In this document: piece by piece, positions 60,336 through 64,000 of the stretch
How the letters are laid out: the number at the start of each line of letters is the position of its first letter
Numbering within the stretch: the first letter of the stretch is position 1
Source: JAUWVG01 sp964633715
GTDB taxonomy: Bacteria > Acidobacteriota > Aminicenantia > Aminicenantales > Aminicenantaceae
DNA: 64,000 nt
Direction: 5' to 3'
Assembly (NCBI GenBank): GCA_964633715.1
Contig: CAZWHQ010000021.1
Coordinates: 6,452 to 70,451, forward strand
Program-made: the position numbers and the translations under genes
Notes under the pieces: model-generated
Databases searched by the model: none
The model's input: the letters and a program-made list of their open reading frames with translations, nothing else
What the model was told of the DNA's origin: nothing

Positions 60336-61142
60336 TTATTTATTTGATCGGAATGGCATTTTTAAGATGATTTCCAAATTGATCTCAATACTGAGATAGG
60401 TGAAAGCCTTGACCAGTGCTTGTGCAGTCCTGAAGATTTCTCCTGTTTGATAATATTGTTCAATATCAAATTGATCGGGACCGTTATATTGTCTTTCCTG
60501 TCCTATGCGGCCGTGTTTGCCAAAAAGTGTTTCTCCTGAAATTCTTAAGCTTATTCCAAGAAAGGGAGTTATTCTATGCCTTACGCCGCCGCTGATTTTA
60601 ACGGTCATCCCCTTATTGATGGAGCCGAGACGAGTACGGTTCAGAAAACCTTGGCGGTCTCCCTGTAATTTATGGAAACCGATTCCGGCGGTTGCGTAGG
60701 GAAACAGCTCTCCAAGCAGCGGGCGGTTTCCTCCGATGATGAACGCAGCATTGAAGGATTTAAGACTTCCTTGACTCCATCCGGGATCTTCAAAATGATT
60801 GATAGGGACATACACTGGTACAATATCACCCGTGTACCACCAGCCATACCATTTCAAATTGGAGAAATAACTGGTTTTTTGATGGGAGTACTCCACCTGA
60901 ATTCCAAAGTCCTTCAGAACATAGGCTTGAAGGTTGAAACTCCAGAGATTTTTCAGTTTCAATTTTTCTTTGAAATCTATAAGAGTGTCAAAAACATATT
61001 CACCTGATCTGATTCCTCCATCTGCAATCATTGAATAGCCGCCTCCAAGACCAAAAATGAAAACCGGCCTCACGGAGGCAGCAGAGGACAATTGTGGTGA
61101 TAATAGGATAATAAAAAGAACCAGCAGAATTTTATGTTTCAT
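60336..61142 (-). CDS. outer-membrane beta-barrel protein
   Basis: 268 residues. A signal peptide (MKHKILLVLFIILLSPQ, cut near SSAAS) precedes alternating strands such as FGIQVEYSHQKTSYF and FPYATAGIGFHKLQ, the pattern of an OmpA/OmpW-like barrel. The protein ends in a short basic tail rather than an aromatic residue. Function unknown. Downstream on the - strand of tyrS, 58 bases away, so it may form a separate unit. Confidence 0.75.
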   Translation of the reverse strand: MKHKILLVLFIILLSPQLSSAASVRPVFIFGLGGGYSMIADGGIRSGEYVFDTLIDFKEKLKLKNLWSFNLQAYVLKDFGIQVEYSHQKTSYFSNLKWYGWWYTGDIVPVYVPINHFEDPGWSQGSLKSFNAAFIIGGNRPLLGELFPYATAGIGFHKLQGDRQGFLNRTRLGSINKGMTVKISGGVRHRITPFLGISLRISGETLFGKHGRIGQERQYNGPDQFDIEQYYQTGEIFRTAQALVKAFTYLSIEINLEIILKMPFRSNK

Positions 61143-61200
61143 GGCCCTAGCACTTATTTTATAGTTGAGAGTACTTTAGAATTCTTACGGATTATTTTTC

Positions 61201-62421
61201 TTATCGTTTCTCAGCGATCAGCTTGAAAAATTTCCTTTTTCCAACTTTGAGGATGACTTCTTTTTTTGACCCGATGTCGAGAATTTGTCCGATATCTTCC
61301 ACGCGTTGGCCGTCAAGATAAATGCCGCCCTGACGGATCAGACGTTTTGCTTCTCCTCTGGACGGGAGGATGTTCAACTCGGTGACTAGATCAATAAGAG
61401 GGACTGCAGAGTTCTTGAGTTCAATCTCCTGTATGTTTTCGGGTTGTACTTTTTGTTTGAAGATCCTATCAAATTCGAGGGTGGCGTTTTTTGCCTCGTC
61501 CTCACTCCAGAAGTCACTGACGATTATTTCTGCAAGCTGCACTTTGAGGTCTTTTGGATTGATTCTGTTGTCTTGGATGTCCTGCTGCCACTTGCTGACT
61601 TGAGATGTCGAGATATCTGTTAAGAGTTCGAAATAGCGGAACATGAGGGGATCTGAAATTGACATGATTTTTCCAAACATCTCGTTTGGTGAGTCTGTGA
61701 TTCCGATATAATTGTTGAGTGATTTGCTCATTTTTTCGACACCATCGAGCCCTTCGAGGAGAGGCATGGTCATGACGATTTGGGGTTCCTGGTTGTATTC
61801 GCGCTGTATATCCCTTCCCACTAGGAGATTAAACTTCTGGTCCGTTCCTCCCAGTTCGACATCCCCCTCCAGTGCGACAGAGTCATAGGCCTGCATAAGT
61901 GGGTAGAGGAGTTCATGGGATGAGATGGGCTGGCCGTTTTTGAAACGTTTAGAAAAATCGTCTCTTTCAAGAATCCTGGCAACGGTGTATTTGGCCATGA
62001 GGTTAATGATGTCAAAACTTGTCAACTTCCCTAACCATCTGGAGTTAAAATCGATGATCGTTTTTTTTGGGTCGAGAATTTTGAAAATTTGTGTCTTATA
62101 GGTTTCTGCGTTTTCTTTGATTTGCTCTCGAGTCATCGGAGGCCGCGTCATGGACTGTCCCGAAGGATCTCCTATAAGACCCGTAAAATCTCCAATAAGA
62201 AAGATGACGTCGTGGCCCATATCCTGAAAATGCTTCATTTTTCGGATAAGCACGGTGTGCCCGACATGAATATCAGGGGCCGTCGGATCAAATCCGGTTT
62301 TAACCTTCAGTGGTTTTTTTTCTTTAATCGAACGTGAGAGTTTGGCTTTAAGTTCATCTTCTTGGATGATATCCACACAACCTTTTGTTAGATATTCAAA
62401 CTGTTCTTCGACTGATTTCAT
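61201..62421 (-). CDS. tyrS: tyrosyl-tRNA synthetase
   Basis: Charges tRNA-Tyr. About 406 residues with the class I motifs HVGH in DPTAPDIHVGHTVL and KMSKS in EKMSKSLNNYIG, and a C-terminal S4 RNA-binding domain (PSRGEAKRLIRQGGIYLDGQ). A GTG start 21 bases upstream is in frame, but GGAGGAAAGG lies between it and ATG 62421, which is the likely start. purN ends 17 bases upstream on the same strand. No T-box leader is visible. Confidence 0.96.
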   Translation of the reverse strand: MKSVEEQFEYLTKGCVDIIQEDELKAKLSRSIKEKKPLKVKTGFDPTAPDIHVGHTVLIRKMKHFQDMGHDVIFLIGDFTGLIGDPSGQSMTRPPMTREQIKENAETYKTQIFKILDPKKTIIDFNSRWLGKLTSFDIINLMAKYTVARILERDDFSKRFKNGQPISSHELLYPLMQAYDSVALEGDVELGGTDQKFNLLVGRDIQREYNQEPQIVMTMPLLEGLDGVEKMSKSLNNYIGITDSPNEMFGKIMSISDPLMFRYFELLTDISTSQVSKWQQDIQDNRINPKDLKVQLAEIIVSDFWSEDEAKNATLEFDRIFKQKVQPENIQEIELKNSAVPLIDLVTELNILPSRGEAKRLIRQGGIYLDGQRVEDIGQILDIGSKKEVILKVGKRKFFKLIAEKR

Positions 62422-62438
62422 AGTTTCCCTTTCCTCCG

Positions 62439-63074
62439 TCACACGATATGAACACGTCGTCCTTTAATCAGGAGTTTTCCTTCGAAATATAATCTTATGG
62501 ATTCCGGATATATCTTGTGTTCCTCTTTAAGTATCCTTTCACTCAGCCTATCTTCTGTGTCGTCTTGGAGAACAGGAACCACAGCCTGGAGAATAATTGG
62601 GCCCATGTCCACGTCAGGAGTGACAAAATGGACCGTGGCACCGGAAAATCGAACTCCCCAGTCAATGGCTTTTTGCTGGACGTGGAGTCCCGGAAAGGAT
62701 GGCAGCAGTGCCGGATGGATATTGATGATTTTGTTTAAATATTCCGTGCAGAGCAGCGGGCTGAGGATTTTCATATATCCTGCGAGGCAGATGAGATCAA
62801 TTTCTCTTTTTTTCAGTTCTTTTATAATTGCCCTTTCATAGTTTTCTCTTGAGTCATAATTTTTTGGATTGAGATAAAGAGTTTCCAGATTTCTTTCCTT
62901 TGCGATCTGAAGTCCGCGGGCTTCTTTTTTGTTGCTGAAGACCACCGCAATTTCGGCATTGATTGATCCGGTTCGGATGGCATCGTGGATGGCGAGAAAA
63001 TTTGAACCTCGTCCGGATAGAAAAACTGCGATTTTCCCTTTTTTGTTGGGACTCCGGTAGGTGTTTTCAAGCAT
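62439..63074 (-). CDS. purN: phosphoribosylglycinamide formyltransferase
   Basis: 211 residues; transfers a formyl group from 10-formyl-tetrahydrofolate to GAR in purine synthesis. The phosphate loop is LSGRGSNF, the catalytic Asn-His-Asp set lies in IINIHPALLPSFPG and PDVDMGPII. Length is typical. It starts 9 bases after the stop of the upstream outer-membrane barrel gene and precedes tyrS, so the three appear to form one - strand unit. Confidence 0.95.
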   Translation of the reverse strand: MLENTYRSPNKKGKIAVFLSGRGSNFLAIHDAIRTGSINAEIAVVFSNKKEARGLQIAKERNLETLYLNPKNYDSRENYERAIIKELKKREIDLICLAGYMKILSPLLCTEYLNKIINIHPALLPSFPGLHVQQKAIDWGVRFSGATVHFVTPDVDMGPIILQAVVPVLQDDTEDRLSERILKEEHKIYPESIRLYFEGKLLIKGRRVHIV

Positions 63075-63083
63075 GATGTCCTC

Positions 63084-63941
63084 TCAAAATCTAAAAGTTA
63101 ATCCTATTCTTAATTTTAAACCGCTGAGATCAACGGTTGCTTTTTGGACCGATTTGAAGTTTTCTCCCGAAGGTTCAGCCGCCATAATTTGATTTTTTGC
63201 CTGCCAGATCTCAAATTCTTGAATGTACTCCTCGAGATAGTACAGAACTCCAGTCTCATCCTGCTCATTTTCACCTTGAAAATCACTGATTTGGCACATG
63301 TTCCCAGATCCTTCGAAGAAGACACGTATCCCGGGCTCAAATTCGTACTCAAATCCGCCTCCTGCAAAAAAAATGGTTCCGCGTCCCGACGTCCGTTGTA
63401 ACAATGGATACATGAAATCGTCATCGGTTTCGAGGCGCCACGCTTCTCTTTCGATATATTTTCCCCAGATTGTTCCTATTCCTCCCATCATGTAGAGTCT
63501 GGCGCTGCTGCTGAGAGGAAAGAAATAATACGCCGAAATTGTAATGGGCAGTGCGCTGATTTTGATAGGTTTGGCTTCAATCCAGGTCTCCACAGATGTA
63601 TCAAGGGTGAGCGAGGTCTCGTCTTCTGTGCGTTCGCTGTAGATGTATCCGGCGCCAATTCCGACAGTGATTCTTGATGTGAGTGCGATTTGAATCTCAG
63701 CGGCAAAGTCAAGACCCGAATGAAGTTCTAAAACATTTCCCCCGAGGTATGTCCAGTTTGGGTATGCTTCAATAACCTCCCTCTCCTCAAAGGCCCAGTC
63801 CTTGAGAAGGCGGTTTGTGTTCGGAAGATAAAAAAAACTCCGTCCCCCTGAAAGTTTGAGGCTGACGTCTTGGGCATGGATTTGAGGTACAAAGAGGAGT
63901 GCGATAATAAAAAGTGAGGTCAAACCAGAGATTTGTTTCAT
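63084..63941 (-). CDS. outer-membrane beta-barrel protein
   Basis: 285 residues with signal peptide (MKQISGLTSLFIIALLFV, cut near IHAQD). Strands such as ITVGIGAGYIYSER, KISALPITISAYYFFP and GTIFFAGGGFEYEF and a C-terminal Phe (LRIGLTFRF) point to a barrel inserted by the Bam machinery. An acidic loop region lies near residues 220-260. It is not closely similar to the barrel at 60336. Function unknown; the remaining 59 bases of the window hold only its upstream region. Confidence 0.78.
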   Translation of the reverse strand: MKQISGLTSLFIIALLFVPQIHAQDVSLKLSGGRSFFYLPNTNRLLKDWAFEEREVIEAYPNWTYLGGNVLELHSGLDFAAEIQIALTSRITVGIGAGYIYSERTEDETSLTLDTSVETWIEAKPIKISALPITISAYYFFPLSSSARLYMMGGIGTIWGKYIEREAWRLETDDDFMYPLLQRTSGRGTIFFAGGGFEYEFEPGIRVFFEGSGNMCQISDFQGENEQDETGVLYYLEEYIQEFEIWQAKNQIMAAEPSGENFKSVQKATVDLSGLKLRIGLTFRF

Positions 63942-64000
63942 GGGAGACGCAGTCAGTTTAATCTTTCAATAAAAATTTATCAAGAGGAGAGAAGACACTA

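Noticed and set aside
1..64000. CRISPR array, prophage or intact transposase
   Set aside because: No regularly spaced repeat array, cas gene, phage structural gene, integrase or transposase frame was seen on either strand.

Overview
This 64 kb window looks like ordinary chromosome from an anaerobic, protein-degrading Gram-negative bacterium. The outer membrane is implied by three beta-barrel proteins. Anaerobic life is implied by rubredoxin, rubrerythrin, two ferritin-like proteins, a 2-oxoacid:ferredoxin oxidoreductase and many Fe-S enzymes. Peptide use is implied by exported or processed peptidases of families M14, C69, S8 and S46, an amidohydrolase and a sodium:alanine symporter. The gene mix (S46 and C69 peptidases, NEW3 protein, DUF6677-like protein) resembles Candidatus Aminicenantes or a relative in the Acidobacteriota. 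That placement is an inference from content, not from a marker gene search. No phage, CRISPR array or intact insertion sequence is visible.

Layout. 1-5.9 kb: a + strand ABC exporter locus with one ATPase, three related ABC-2 permeases (the first cut by the window edge) and a membrane-anchored NEW3 protein. 5.9-8.55 kb: a LarA-family protein translationally coupled to an iron-containing alcohol dehydrogenase. 8.7-11.8 kb: a PTS IIA domain fused to a zinc ribbon, an M14 peptidase and a stand-alone GGQ release-factor domain. 11.9-19.5 kb: a seven-gene - strand run, ftsH-folP-cdaA-cdaR-glmM-pdxJ-M20 amidase, joining c-di-AMP synthesis to cell-wall precursor synthesis. 19.7 kb: tRNA-Ala(GGC). 20-30 kb: C69 dipeptidase, Tex, amidohydrolase, subtilisin and S46 peptidase. 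30.4-39.8 kb: a - strand run ftsE-ftsX-rodZ-ntrY-ntrX-AGCS symporter-mgtE-recO. 40-45.3 kb: small membrane proteins, ferritin-like protein, rubredoxin, a flavoprotein reductase, a porin-like protein and purA. 45.3-50.2 kb: a sigma-54 activator and the 2-oxoacid oxidoreductase it probably controls. 50.2-55.9 kb: an Fe-S assembly and Fe-S client block (NifU-like, cysteine desulfurase homologue, IscU-zinc ribbon, TusA, STAS, nadA, rubrerythrin, nth, AmmeMemoRadiSam enzyme). 55.9-57.7 kb: archease and RtcB. 57.8-64 kb: ABM protein, second ferritin-like protein, tandem thyX, tyrS, purN and two outer-membrane barrels.

The most unusual signals lie between genes. Four intergenic elements form closed, multi-hairpin folds and fall into two sequence pairs. 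One pair (about 30250-30373 and 40683-40884) shares a block identical at 37 of 42 positions, plus a second block, with the stretch between them unrelated. The other pair (39931-40070 and 58672-58778) shares two ten-base blocks at identical spacing, while the closing stems differ in sequence but still pair. That is the pattern of a structured RNA or a palindromic mobile repeat; I could not match it to a named family. A strong sigma-54 promoter with an upstream palindrome lies between the sigma-54 activator and the oxidoreductase genes. Several proteins lack hallmark residues: a cysteine desulfurase without the PLP lysine, an NtrC-type regulator without GAFTGA, a tandem ThyX with its signature split between the two halves, and a CdaA with RHL in place of RHR.
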